64,000 nucleotides of DNA from Podocnemis expansa (lineage: Eukaryota; Chordata; Testudines; Podocnemididae), in NCBI GenBank assembly GCA_007922195.1, contig ML682038.1, positions 1,631,436 through 1,695,435 of the forward strand. Reading direction: 5' to 3'. Below the pieces are notes generated by a model. That model saw only the letters and a program-made list of their open reading frames with translations, searched no databases and was not told the DNA's origin. This document shows positions 1-10,852 of this stretch, piece by piece. Position numbers and translations under genes: made by a program. Position 1 is the first letter of the stretch; each line of letters opens with the position of its first letter.

Positions 1-560
1 TCAGTCACCGAAAACCAACAAGCTCCCTCCCATATGGCCACCATCACATCCTTATAGTTGGCAACCATTGGGGTTATTCTTGGGGTTACCCTATTCAACT
101 CCCTGAAATCAATGGTGAGTCTCCTTGATTCCCCATCGGCTTTTCTCACAGGCCATATGGGTGAGTTACAGGGACTCATGCATTCTTTAAGGACTCCCTG
201 ACCTAACAGAGCCTTTATACTTTGCTGGAGGGCTATCTCCACCTGTGCAGGGTATCTATATTGTTTAACTGGCCAAGGATCTGGCCCTAGGATTTGTACA
301 GATCCCTCTATCTTCCTGCATTGTAGTTTATCCGTAGCCAAGGCCTTATGATATTTTGACATCACAGCAGTCACTTCTGGAGGGCACTGGGGCAGCTTCA
401 ATTCCTCAAAAGCCTTTAGGGCTCCTATCCAGTGCCTGCCTGGGATCTCCTGGACTTCTGACCCTTTGTCAGTATTTGGTCCCCACCACCTCAAACTAGG
501 TTTGGTAAATCTATAATTAAGCCTAATTTCCTAAGGGAGTCTATCCCTACTATACCAACT
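1..560 (-). pseudogene. pol: Retroviral pol: start of reverse transcriptase (partial)
   Basis: Minus-strand translation of the leftmost 500 bases gives the N-terminal fingers region of a retroviral reverse transcriptase, including an NSPIWPVRK-type segment (about 135-165) followed by LTIDFRELN (about 97-125), which fits RT block 1. The palm with its catalytic aspartates would lie beyond the left edge. There is no long open frame: stop codons interrupt the stretch between the protease and RT. It is continuous with the protease and gag remnants to the right. This is an inactive old copy; family membership is clear, the exact genus is not. Confidence 0.8.
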
Positions 561-639
561 CCTCCTAGCGGGTGTAATCCCAATTTGATTTCGGCCCTCA
601 CCAGCCCCACTTAGCATTTGAGTTGTTCGGTGAATGGAA

Positions 640-900
640 CCTTCTGGTTGCGTCCATTAAATCCCTCCAGTTGCTGCCATGACTTGATTGGGATCTTCTC
701 TATCTACATCCAGTAGTCAAATAGCAACTCCCGTGTCCAATAAACCCTTCTGCCTTATACTACCGAACCTCCCAGTTACTTGGAAGTTGATGATCAGATG
801 TCCCCAGGTATCTAACTTGACTGGAGTGACTTCCACTCCTGGGGACAACTGGGAGGCTCGGCCCCATCACTCAGCCCCATCACTAGGCTGGGGCTGAGAC
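640..900 (-). pseudogene. pro: Retroviral aspartic protease remnant
   Basis: Minus-strand translation shows LLDTG at about 730-744, the catalytic motif of a retropepsin, preceded by a short beta-strand-like stretch. A stop codon follows a few residues after the motif and another lies about 30 codons later, so the enzyme is not encoded intact. It lies between gag and RT on the same strand as expected for gag-pro-pol. An apparent plus-strand reading frame over 688-897 is a shadow. Confidence 0.75.
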
Positions 901-1140
901 TGGGCACGCTTCTGCCCCTTCTTGTAAGCGGAGAGTCTCCCCATTAATTCCACCATAGTGCCATTGCCCATCTCTTCAGGGGACTTGAATCTAGAAAGCT
1001 TTTTCCATATCAATTTCCTTAATAATCTTTTGTCCGCCTAATCATCAAACTTCCGGGGGGGGTGTGTGTGTCTAAATGCACTCTCCCCATTTCGGAAGCC
1101 ATCTCTGTTCTTGGGACTCAAATTAGAGCCTTCCTTTCAG

Positions 1141-1395
1141 AGTCGTCGCTAGCGCTGGGCACCCCGGGGCACGTGCCCCGAATCCTGCACTGGCGGCAGC
1201 CCCGTCGCCAGCTGGGGATGTGGGACGCCGTGGCCGCTTCTGGCCCTGTCCCCCACCAGGGCACGGGGCTGGTGGCCAGGGGGTGGGGCCTGTGGCCAGG
1301 GGCGGGGCCTGCAGGCCGGGGGCGGGGCCTGGGCCCATGGCCTGGGTCCCTCCCTGAGTCAGCAATGCCCCTGCTTCCTTTCTCTTTGCTACTTG
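1141..1395. repeat. GC-rich insertion with short tandem units inside ERV
   Basis: This segment is strikingly GC-rich compared with the flanking retroviral sequence. It contains about three near-repeats of a 19-bp unit with the core GGGGCGGGGCCTG (roughly 1270-1335). It interrupts the nucleocapsid part of gag. A similar block, reverse-oriented in wording, occurs near 28487-28570, so it may be an unclassified dispersed repeat. Confidence 0.45.
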
Positions 1396-1399
1396 ACCT

Positions 1400-2943
1400 T
1401 CCTTAATGGCTCTTATGGGTTTTTTAAGGTCCTTATTTCGGTTGTTATCAGGGACTGTGCCTTTTCCTTTTCCTTTCTCCTGACTGCTGTTGTCTGGGAA
1501 TGCCACCTTATGTAGGGAGTAAACTTCCCTAATTTCATCTCATAACTGATGTACTGTATATTGATCAGGGTCAATCACTCCCATAGTCACTCGCAGAGTG
1601 GGGAGTAACCCTTTAATGAATTCTTTTCTAAATTCCAAAGTATTGGTGGTTTTGTACCCTGCTAAAAGGTATAAAAGCCTTTTCCTGCTAAAATATCACT
1701 TTGGCCTTTCCCCCATTCCTTGCTGCTCAGTATAAAAACGCCCTAGTATGTTTTCCTCTGGGTAGTAGAACTCATATATTCCCTTGTACAGCTCATAAAT
1801 CTCAGGGACTACTGTGAGTTGAATGTTATTACGCAAAGCACAGAAGTCCTCTCCTGACATGCAATCGTGTGCTAGGGCTATTACGTCATCCAAGATGATG
1901 TCCTTTATCTCCCCAGTACGGGAGAGCCATTCAACTACCATGGTCTGACTGAGGGGGCCTAAAGTCTTCCTCATCGCTCTAGCTTGCTCAGGGGTATAGG
2001 TGTGGAATTCCTTCCTCACCTGCATGGGTCTCTCATCTGCCCTTTCAACAGTGGTTTCTACCACCAGCATTACAGGTTTCACCTCAGTTATGGCTGAGGG
2101 TGAACTTTTCTTCCCCTCCTGGGATCTTACAGAAGGGCTCATTCTCTCCAAAGTTGAAGGAGAGGTAAACTGCCTCTCCCTCCTCCTTGGAGGATTTCTA
2201 CGTTCCCTATGTTTTGGTGCCCTGTCTGAATCCGAGGTTGAACTAAGAGATAGCCAGCTAGATACGGATGATTCCGAGGTGCCTGACCACCTACAATGGC
2301 ACAAGGCTAAACCACGGAAGCTCATCAATTGCTTCTCCAGTTCCTCAACCTTCTTATGGCATTTGGAATGATCTGTGTTCTCTCGGGGGCCCTGCCAGAC
2401 CTCTTTCATTATATATGCGACTGCTGCACTTGCTTCATCTAATTTCCTAGAGGTTTTGGTTAGCTCTTGCTTGCTAGTTTCTAATTCATTGGTTAATTCT
2501 AAAATCCTAAGTTCCAATTGGTTATTTCAGGTGGTCCTTGCTGTAATTTCTGCCCTCAGTTGTCTTTCAGTGTGTGACCAATTCAATTCGGCTTCTTGGT
2601 GTGTTGCTTTCAATGCTACTAGTTCCCTATCTTTACACTTCAGTTCCCCCTTCAGAGACTCCAACCGATTTTCCAGATCATGAGCTACATCAGATAGCTC
2701 CTCTGCTACTATCAGTAATCCATGCCACAGGGCTCATTTCTTTTCTTTTCTGAGGGGATGTGGTTTGGTCTCTAAAAACATACCCCATTGATCACACAAT
2801 TCAATAAACGCTTTTGTACCCTTGAATAAGTCTGAAGCCCAAGGGTTTTTCCCTTTTGAAAAACTCTCCAGTGTGTCTTTCAAGGTCTCTTTCTTTTCAA
2901 ATTTTGTCCAGCCCTCTTTACCGAATCTCCTGAAAGCTGACAT
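1400..2943 (-). pseudogene. gag: Retroviral gag remnant
   Basis: The start codon is at 2941-2943, just after the primer site. One frame runs from there to 1696 with in-frame stops at about 2734-2736 and 2525, and a terminal TGA at 1696-1698. Residues around 2400-2700 are rich in heptad-like Leu and Glu, suggesting a coiled coil. This is followed by a Ser/Arg-rich stretch (about 2150-2300) and a capsid-like segment (1700-2050). A capsid C-terminal-like piece continues in another frame from about 1690 to 1400 and ends in a Lys-rich tail. No zinc knuckle is visible. Gag identity rests on position, composition and continuity with protease; sequence resemblance to a specific genus was not established. 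Confidence 0.7.
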
Positions 2944-2999
2944 TTCCCTATTCTTATAGATTCAAAAAGTCAGCGGGGTGGTGTGGAACAAGGGTCCTG

Positions 3000-3017
3000 C
3001 CATGGTCGTGGTCACCA
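3000..3017 (-). promoter_or_regulatory. Retroviral primer-binding site, tRNA-Trp-like
   Basis: Three bases inside the LTR end, the minus strand reads TGGTGACCACGACCATGG. The first eight bases match the 3' end complement of tRNA-Trp used by avian retroviruses, with a few mismatches further in. Position relative to the LTR end and to gag supports the call. Confidence 0.7.
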
Positions 3018-3169
3018 AACTGTTAGAGAGAAATCTCTCGTGATCCCAAATATATGGATCACCCTTCCAGGACCGTTCTCCACTAATACTATCTATCACG
3101 TAGTCACCCTTTTGGTTCAGTGACTGTGGAATCAGACACAAGGCAAGAGTGTTGAACAACTTATGAGAT

Positions 3170-3175
3170 TTTATT
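3170..3175 (-). terminator. LTR polyadenylation signal AATAAA
   Basis: Minus-strand AATAAA about 150 bases before the LTR 3' end and about 180 bases after the TATA box. Confidence 0.6.
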
Positions 3176-3352
3176 TGAACCACGGAAATAGGGTAAGGAT
3201 TCCACATAAGGTAAGTATGAGGACTCAGGTATACAGGTAAGTATGGAGACTGGGTTCAGGTACTCATAGTCCTGGTCCCTCGTAGTCCCGGCTTGGATCG
3301 TCTACTTCAGGTGCAGGGGCACCCAAGGTCCTTTAATTAATGTCCCTTCATC

Positions 3353-3358
3353 TTTATA
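3353..3358 (-). promoter_or_regulatory. LTR TATA box
   Basis: Minus-strand TATAAA inside the LTR, upstream of the AATAAA signal, at the expected U3 position. Confidence 0.55.
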
Positions 3359-3851
3359 CAAAGTTCAAGTAGGTAGAGCGGCTTCTTTACAAAGTTCAAC
3401 TCCACCCTCTTCAGGGACTTATGCAGAGTTGTGGTAAAATCCTCTTCGGCCTTCTAAGCCCAAGGAATCAGTACCTGAAGCTCTGATTTCTGACAACCAG
3501 ATCTTCAGATAGGCTTCTGTCCCTGATTCCAAGGCTGAGGCCTAACCTGGGTCTAGGTCTGTAGCAACAGGAGCTGGAGCAGCAAGTCTCAGCTACCACC
3601 CTCACACAGAGATGCACAGCGAAGCCCCCCCAGTTTAGGCTGGATTCCCAAATAAATATGGGAGCCTCTGTCCAATCAGAGGGGTTGCTAGAGCATCCCC
3701 TCTTTTTGTGCCTTTTTTATTCTCACAGTCTCTCATGAGGAAAGTTCTCAAAAGGTTTCCCCATAGGCTGTTGGCTCATACACTGCTGTGCTATGCTGTT
3801 GCCAGGCAGGCTTGGAAGCTTGGCAATCTGCCAAGGCTGCTACGCCTGACA

Positions 3852-4073
3852 TTTTGTAACCTTGTATTCTTTATTCAACTAAGCTAACTTAGCCTACACA
3901 AATATACTACCTATTGTTACTGCCACTGCTGGGGACAGTACACTCACAATTTTCACAGCTACAGATAACAAGAACAATTAACATCCATGTGTGAAAACAT
4001 TCACCTTGAGCATACACATTTCAGAGGCATATATTAGAGTTGAAATACCTAATTAACATCAAATATATATATA
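3852..4073. other. Unassigned AT-rich spacer ending in TA repeats
   Basis: Nothing recognised. It ends in an alternating AT run (about 4062-4073) at which the R4-like LINE fragment begins. Confidence 0.5.
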
Positions 4074-4548
4074 TGGGAGATCCCACAGAAGATCGTGGAG
4101 AATAACAGGGCTAAGATCCTGTGGGACTTCCAGATCCAGACAGACAGGCAGGTACTGGCCAATCAACCAGACATCGTGCTAATAGACAAGGACCAGAAGA
4201 CCGCGGTGGTGATAGATGTAGCAGTGCCAAGTGACAGCAACATCAGGAAGAAGGAGTATGAGAAGCTGGAGAAGTACCAGGGCCTGAAAGAGGAACTAGA
4301 GCGGATGTGGAAAGTGAAGGCCAAAGTGGTCCCGGTGGTGGTAGGAGCACTCGGGGCTGTGACTCCTAAGCTGGGAGAGTGGCTCCAACAGATCCCAGGA
4401 ACAACATCAGAGCTCTCTGTCCAGAAGAGTGCAGTGCTAGGAACAGCTAAGATACTGCGCAGAACCCTCAAACTCCCAGGCCTCTGGTAGAGGACCCGAG
4501 GTTGAGGATGACACATACCACCCATAGGGGTGAGAGAGGAATTTTTAT
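4074..4548 (+). pseudogene. R4/Dong-like LINE, 3'-end fragment
   Basis: Open frame to 4490 encodes about 131 residues almost identical to the C-terminus of the longer copy at 7585-7977. It holds the restriction-like endonuclease module (PDIVLIDKD followed by VVIDVAVPSD), the PDXnD nuclease signature of site-specific-type LINEs, ending in LKLPGLW. It is 5'-truncated at a TA run and its 3' tail runs into another TA run. Because 5' truncation is typical of LINE insertion, it is a dead-on-arrival copy. The full-length copy follows in the same orientation. Confidence 0.85.
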
Positions 4549-4566
4549 ATATATATGTATATGTAT

Positions 4567-4655
4567 GTGACTGGATTGCATAGTGGTTAAGCGTGCAGTA
4601 GTAGTTAAGAGCGATGCCCTTTGATATGGGAGACCGGGGTTCAAATCCCGGTGGG
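4567..4655 (+). promoter_or_regulatory. tRNA-like head with Pol III B box at LINE 5' end
   Basis: Contains TAGTGGTTAAG, a D-arm-like segment, and GGTTCAAATCC (4638-4648), a perfect B-box match. The latter sits in a 5-bp T-stem (CCGGG with CCCGG) with a 7-base loop. The anticodon arm and a closed acceptor stem are not convincing, so this is not a functional tRNA gene. It is followed by GGGTCCTTGGGCAAA (about 4677-4691), wording reminiscent of the body of fish tRNA-SINEs. It may serve as an internal promoter for the LINE or may be a SINE into or beside which the LINE sits. Confidence 0.6.
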
Positions 4656-4726
4656 TACCTGTCTACCTTCCCAGTAGGGGTCCTTGGGCAAAAGACCCCC
4701 TAACGCCTCACTTGCCTACCTCGAAT

Positions 4727-7700
4727 ATGAGAGTGACACAAACTAGGAGAGTAATGCCGGCTCGGATGTCGCCTGGATTAACAAGGTCTGCCCCAGATGT
4801 TGGGGAACCAGGACAATCTGATGATAAGTGGGCTACTGGAACAAACCATGCATGGATGAGAGAAGAGAACCTGGAATTGATGGAATGCTACTACAACGGT
4901 AGACCTAATGAGAGGGGATATATGAAATGTAGGAGGGAACTATGGAGGGACAAAAGACCTACATCCACACTAACTGAGAAACAGCTAGTTACCTAACGCT
5001 TCAACATAGTAAAGAGGCAGCTGTTCTCACAACTGGAGATAGCCCAACTCCATATTAAATCCCAGACTTAAGAAGAAGACCCAGAAGAACAACTCGATGT
5101 GCAGCCAACACCTCAAGCTGTAACTTCACTGCCACCCCCTCCATTACAGAGCACAGCAGCTGATATGAGGCATAAGATCATGGATAAACTAGCTACAGTC
5201 AACCTTCGAGACCGATTACCAAGGCTTGTGGGAGAAGTACCATCAGATAGTATGATAGAAGATGCCAAAAGAGCACTAATGACAATTCCTACTACCACCA
5301 TAACTCAAACCAATGAACTGGTGTACGCTACAGCCTCTGTAATCCTGGAGATGCTTGGCTTACACGATCAAGAAGAACAGAAGTACATACCCCCCTGGAA
5401 AATGAAGTTGGAGGATAAGATCAAGGCAACCCGGAGAGAAGTTAGCCAGCTGGTGGAACTACAGAAGGGTGTAGAGATTAAGGATAAGACATGGCTACTG
5501 AAAAAATACATGGGCCTGACTCCATCTGAAGCCCTAGAGACTGCTAAGCAAAGGCTCACAGCACTGGCCACCAGGCTAAGGAGATACACTAGAGAAGCAG
5601 AGGCCAAAAAGATAAATGCCCTGTTCTCCAAAGAACCATCCAAGGTGTACTCCCAACTGCAGTGCAACAACACAATAACAGCAGAGCCACCAACAGCAGA
5701 AACTGAACAGTACTGGAAGAACATCTGGGAGAAAGAGAAGACTCATAACACCAGTGCAAAGTGGCTGCAGGACCTGAGAACAGACCACAGCAATCTCCCA
5801 GAACAGGAACCAGTCACCATCACAGTAGCAGACATCCAACAGCGGGTCAAGAACATGAAGAGCTGGACAGCACCTGGCCTGGACATGATCCACACCTACT
5901 GGCTAAAGAAATTAACAGCAGTGCATGAACGCCTAGCAGCACTGATGAACCAGCTGCTAGCAGCAGGCTCCCACCCAGACTGGCTAACACAAAGAAGGAC
6001 AGTGCTGATCATGAAAGACCCCCACAAGGGAACACCACCATCCAACTACCGGCCAATAACCTGCCTCCCCACAACATGGAAAGTCCTATCAGGCATCATA
6101 GCCGCCAAGCTAGAGGACCACATGGGCCAGTACCTGAGCACAGCACAGAAGGGCATTGGGAACAACACCAGAGGCTCAAAACACCAGCTGCTCATAGATA
6201 GAGCAGTCACCCAAGACTCAAGGTCTAGACAGACCAATCTGAGCACAGCCTGGATTGACTACAGGAAAGCCTACGACTCAATGCCACACACATTGATCTG
6301 TGAATGTCTGGCGCTATACAAAGTCAACAGGACACTAAGGACCTTCCTCAAGAACTCAACGGGACTGTGGAAGACAACGCTGGAAGTCAACTCAAGACAG
6401 CTTGCACAAGTGGCCATCAAGTGCGGCATATGCCAAGGTGATGCACTGTCCCCGCTGCTGTTCTGCATTGGCTTGAACCCCCTCAGCCAGATAATCACAA
6501 GGACTGGATAAGGATACAAGTTCAAGAGTGGAACTACCATTAGCCACCTCCTCTACAAGGATGACATCAAGCTGTATGCTAAGAATGAACGAGACATCGA
6601 CTCGCTAATCCACCTGACACGGATCTACAGTGAGGATATTGGGATGTCATTCGGACTGGAGAAGTGTGGCCGGATGGTAGTAAAGAGAGGGAAGGTAGTC
6701 AAGACTGATGGGGTGGAACTACCAGCAGGCCCCATAGCAGACATACAGACCAGCTACAAGTACCTTGGCATCCCACAGTCACATGGGAACCACGATGAGG
6801 AGGCAAGGAAGACAGCAACATCCAAGTACCACCAAAGGAAAGACAGGTGCTGAAGAGCCAGCTCAATGGGAAGAACAAGATCCACGCCATCAACAGGTAC
6901 GCCCTGCCAGTCATCAGATACCCTGCCGGTATAGTGAGCTGGCCAAAGGAGGACATGGAGGCTGCCGATGTGAAGACCCGGAAGCTCCTCACAATGTACG
7001 GAGGTTTCCACCCCAAGTCCAACACCCAGAGACTGTACGCCAGCCGGAAAGAAGGCGGGTGGGGTTTGGTGAGTGTCAAAGCCACTGTCCTGGATGAAAC
7101 CCAGAGCATCCAGGAGTACATCAGTAAGATGGCACCCAAAGATGAGCTGCTGAGAGAATGCCTGAGGCAGCAGCAAACGTGGGAGGAAGACCAAGCAGAA
7201 GAAGTGCCATGGCAAGACAAGACCCTGCATGGGATGTACCATCGACAGATAGCTGAGGTAGCTGACATTGGGAAATCCTACCAGTGGCTGGAAAGGCCTG
7301 GACTAAAAGACAGCACTGAGGCACTGATCATAGCAGCACAAGAACAGGCACTGAGCACCAGATCCATTGAAGCAGGGGTCTACCACACTAGACAGGACCC
7401 AAGGTGCAGACTGTGTAGAGAGGCCTCAGAGACAGTCCAACACATAGTGGCAGGATGTAAGATGCAGGCAGGAACAGCATACACTGAATGGCACAACCAA
7501 GTAGCTGGCATTGTGTACAGGAACATCTGCACAGTGTATGGGCTAGACCCTCCCAAGACCAGATGGGAGATTCCACAGAAGGTCGTGGAGAATAACAGGG
7601 CTAAGATTCTGTGGGACTTCCAGATCCAGACAGACAGGCAGGTACTGGCCAATCAACCAGACATCGTGGTAATAGACAAGGACCAGAAGACAGTGGTGGT

Positions 7701-7977
7701 GATAGATGTAGCAGTGCCAAGTGACAGCAACATCAGGAAGGAGTATGAGAAGCTGGACAAGTACCAGGGCCTGAAAGAGGAACTAGAGAGGATGTGGAAA
7801 GTAAAGGCCAAAGTGGTCCCAGTGGTGGTAGGAGCACTTGGGGCTGTGACTCCTAAGCTGGGAGAGTGGCTCCAACAGATCCCAGGAACAACATCAGAGC
7901 TCTCTGTCCAGAAGAGTGCAGTGCTCGGAACAGCTAAGATACTGCGCAGAACCCTCAAACTCCCAGGCCTCTGGTAG
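4727..7977 (+). pseudogene. R4-like LINE ORF (RT plus restriction-like endonuclease), broken
   Basis: One frame runs from the first ATG (4727) through 6843 with in-frame stops at 4994-4996, 5069-5071 and 6509-6511. A frameshift near 6835 moves the rest into the frame ending at 7977. The N-terminal part (to about 5700) is rich in Lys and Glu. The RT domain spans about 5850-6700, with SWTAPGLDMI, NYRPITCLPT, IDYRKAYDSM and a catalytic block LLYKDDIKLY (6554-6565), where the second residue of the usual YxDD box is Lys. A CX2CX7HX4C knuckle lies at 7405-7458, just before the PDXnD endonuclease (about 7600-7730). Length (about 1080 codons) fits a complete single-ORF element, now inactive. Identity to the 4074-4548 fragment suggests both are fairly young. 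Confidence 0.85.
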
Positions 7978-8148
7978 AGGACCCGGGGTTGAGGAAGACA
8001 CATAGCACCCATAGGGGTGAGAGGGGAATTTATTTATATATCATAACATTAAATCCCAAGGAGGGTTGCCATACTCATATAACATTGTAACACCAAAATT
8101 TTCCTATCAACTGTGCATCGTCATGTCTGCTATACCTGCTTTTTCACT

Positions 8149-8255
8149 ATGGCTATGTCTACACTTGAGAGTTCTTTGAAATCAACTTAACAAGGTCGAC
8201 TTTAAGTCAACCTTGTTAAGTCAACTTCAGGTTATGTCTACACTAGAGACAGCAT
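8149..8255 (+). mobile_element. Fragments of GTCGAC-type palindromic MITE
   Basis: Begins GGCTATGTCTACACTTGAG, the family terminus, followed by AAGGTCGACTT-type words and their partial inverse. At 8229 a second terminus (GGTTATGTCTACACTAGAG) starts in the same orientation rather than inverted. So this is either two truncated copies or an internally deleted one. No closing inverted end was found. Confidence 0.6.
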
Positions 8256-8600
8256 AGAAATATCCTGGACCTGGAGCTGGGCCTGTGCCCTGCCCCTTGC
8301 CCCCTGCCCCAATTTGGATCCTGGTGCCTCCAGCAAGCAGTAGAGAGCCAGATCCAGCCCTGACCCCCTTACTGCAGGGAACAGGGGACTTGGAGTCTGC
8401 TCCTGCCACAGGTGGCAGGGGATCAGAGTCCTAACCTGCCCCGAGCCACCTGCTGCAGGTGCCAGGGGGCTTGAATCCAGCTCCTGCTGCCACTGACAAG
8501 GGCAAAGGCCTGGTGGATTGGGCTCTGAGCATCCTATCACTTGAGCTTTGTGCTGGTCGTCCCCCCTCATTACAGCCCTGACCTTTAGGAATTAGTCTCT
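8256..8600. repeat. GC-rich unclassified repeat
   Basis: Composition jumps to GC-rich with CTCCTGCTGC-type wording similar to blocks at 26040-26240 and 50570-50960. Open frames here on both strands look like compositional shadows. Confidence 0.35.
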
Positions 8601-10160
8601 TGAGATATCACCCACCCAGAACTATAGCGCTCTGTTTCACCGCACAGGGCACGTTCCGATTGGAATGTGCCCCTTGCAATAACAGCACTTGGGGCCAGTG
8701 GTGCGAAACACACCCTTTATTAGAGTGGTGCTATAGAGCTGCTCCAGTGCGCCTGGGGCAAAGCCCCATTTGCCCCATCATAATTACAGCCTTGCACCCA
8801 GCTCACTGATTCTCAGTAATTTCAGACCTTAGTTGGCAAAATTCTATGCTGAATCAGTTAATTAGTGGGACTGGAACTCAGAGGCTCTGCCTCTAACACC
8901 TGTTGTTGGTGTACCTTTGAGATAAAGGCCCGACTGCATTTGGGCAGGACTGCTGTCCAATTTTCCCTGTAAGCTGGGCAGCCATCCCCCACCGCTGCCT
9001 GGCGCAGGAGACACCACCAGCCACTCATGGACAGCAGCCACAATTCATACTCAGCTGGAAGACTCTGTTTTCCGGCCGGCTGAGAGCTCCTCCAGAGCTG
9101 GGAGTTTTTAAAACTCCTGCCCAGAGAAACTCTGATGGAGCACGCTCAGAAGCTCTGAGCATGCTCTGTCAGTGCTTCTCTGGCTGGAGGAGCCATGGCT
9201 CCACTGTGAAGCTGCAGTGACCTGGTAAGGGTGAAGAGGGTTGGGGGCCTGGCTGGCTTGGAGGAGGTTACCAGGGGAGTGGATTAGGGTGGGAGGAGGA
9301 GATTGGGCTGGCTCAGGGGTTTTAGCAGAAGAGCAACAGGCAGGATCAGTCTGGCTGCAGGTGTGGGGGTGATCGGGAGAGCAGGGAGGCAGGATCAGGC
9401 CCGTGGGGGGAGGGGAAGGATTGGGCCTGTAGGGGGACAGCACATGCAGCAAGCAACATAAGTTGCTCAGCTGCCTCAGGGCCTTAAAGGGAACATTTGT
9501 GCTATTCCACAGAGTAGATGAGCTCAGCTCTATAAAACACATAACAAAACAAAATGATTTCTTGTGGAATCTCAACTAGCTCTATTTTTGAACAGTGGAA
9601 AAGGGAAGAAACCATGGGTGGGACTCTTAAGCAGAGTCCATGCTTCCAGACAGAAATATCTGTTGCTACTACCATCAACCTTCATAGAGCTCTGGCAGCT
9701 GAGTCCCTTGCTTATCTATTTTGGCTATGATGATAGTGATCCTTTAATCAGAATAGGCTAAGCACCATTTTGCTGTCCTTTGCTCACACAATAAGGGAAC
9801 AATGTTTTGTTATCCCTGCATTTAACGCTAAAGTTCAGCAACAGCCAAATGGGATCTTCCTTATTGTCTGCATCCCCACTAGCTCTGCCTCATAAGGGAT
9901 AGGGCAACCAGTCAGAACTTAGCACAGATGGAAAAAGGAACCAATGAACTCTTCCTGTTTCATCCTTCGGCATGTGTAGATGTCCCTGCAAAAGTGGAGG
10001 GAGTGTGGCTAGAAGACGAAATACAGGATAAAAGTCATTGTGTATTGGTTTAGTTTGCAACATGCACTTTTTTATTTAAATAAGAGACATCATCCCTTAT
10101 GAGGCTGCTGGCAAGCCTAAAGACAGAGCAGGGAAGATACTTCTGTACAAATATTTTAGG
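8600..10160. other. No gene seen; imperfect inverted repeat near 9080-9195
   Basis: Mixed-composition sequence. Around 9080-9195 the words GCTCCTCCAGAG and CTCTGGCTGGAGGAGC face each other, a weak foldback. 9230-9460 is G-rich. Nothing coding was recognised. Confidence 0.4.
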
Positions 10161-10852
10161 TGTAAGGCAGGCTTAGATGTGCCTAACAGCTTCTGAGGGG
10201 GGCAACTAATCTGCATGGGTTTAGTATTTGCATGAGCACAAAGAATATTAGCATAAATACAGCGTGAGTGACTGGTGGGCAGAGCCAGCAGACAGTGGGC
10301 GGAGCCCAGGGATGGTGCTAGTGAATGGAGTGAGTGAGCAGTGGTTGGCACCGGCAGACAGCTGACATGAAAGACGCTCCCTACATACCCTAGGGCTGAT
10401 TGGGAGCCTACTTAGCACCAATAATCCAGATCAGTGCCGATTTTGCTAGTGAGTTTAGATTTGCTGACATGATATGTGGGATCATGTTGGAAGCCTGATT
10501 AGCACTCCCCAGATCAGTGCAGGTTTTTCCATTAAGTCTTGTATGTTCTGTTATGCGGTGTGGGTTGTTGGGAACCTTGCTTTGTACTGATTTTCTAGAT
10601 CAGTGCTGATTTCTGTTATTTGGCCTTTTACAGTCTGTTTTTATTACTATTAAAAGTTCTGTATATTACACTCAGACTCATGCTTGCGAGTGGGGAAGCA
10701 TTACCCTTTTGGGGTGCCCAGGGAATAGTGCATAATTTCCCAGAAGACTGGGCGGGGGCTCGAGCTGGTTGGTGCTGTAACATTACTTGGAAACCTCTAC
10801 ATATGGAACCTAGCCCTTGTTCTGCCAGCCTGCCCTTGGCAGAAGGGTTACA
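10161..10852 (+). repeat. Solo LTR, TGTAAGG...GGTTACA family
   Basis: Begins TGTAAGGCAGGC and ends GAAGGGTTACA, giving complementary TGTAA/TTACA ends. Flanking 4-mers TAGG and CAGG match at three of four positions, a possible decayed target duplication. It contains a TATA-like CATAAATAC (about 10253). A second copy lies inverted at 59972-61947. No internal retroviral or gypsy sequence is attached, so it reads as a solo LTR; whether ERV or gypsy is unknown. Confidence 0.7.

Larger units (their letters stand above)
1..3851 (-). mobile_element. Endogenous retrovirus, 5' portion, truncated by window edge
   Basis: Read on the minus strand, the order is LTR, primer-binding site, gag, protease, reverse transcriptase, with the rest beyond base 1. 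The gag start codon lies only about 57 bases after the primer site. Gag and pol both carry stop codons and frame changes, so this is a dead provirus. The class is not certain: the primer site resembles the tRNA-Trp type known from alpharetroviruses, but I see no CCHC zinc knuckle in the nucleocapsid region, which may have been lost with the GC-rich insertion at 1141-1395. The 3' LTR is not in the window, so the target duplication cannot be checked. Confidence 0.85.
3021..3851 (-). repeat. 5' LTR of the endogenous retrovirus
   Basis: On the minus strand the LTR begins TGTCAGGC (at 3851) and ends CTCTAACA (at 3021), giving TG...CA ends and about 831 bp. It carries a TATAAA box (3353-3358, minus) and an AATAAA poly(A) signal (3170-3175, minus) in the right order and spacing for U3-R-U5. 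The 3021 end is firm because the primer site follows it. The 3851 end is inferred from the TGTC start only. Confidence 0.7.
4560..8034 (+). mobile_element. Nearly full-length R4/Dong-like non-LTR retrotransposon
   Basis: About 3.5 kb, comprising a tRNA-like 5' head (4567-4655), a single degraded ORF (4727-7977) and a short 3' tail ending in a TA-rich run (to 8034). Both this copy and the upstream fragment start or end at TA runs, fitting TA-rich or TAA-rich target preference in the Dong/R4 group (known of the family; target inferred). The restriction-like endonuclease at the protein C-terminus excludes APE-type LINEs such as L1, L2 or CR1. Clade placement (R4/Dong versus R2 or NeSL) is by recall of the endonuclease block, not by search. 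Confidence 0.82.

Noticed and set aside
4567..4655. A genuine tRNA gene
   Set aside because: The B box is perfect, but there is no convincing acceptor stem or anticodon arm, and it sits at the LINE start.
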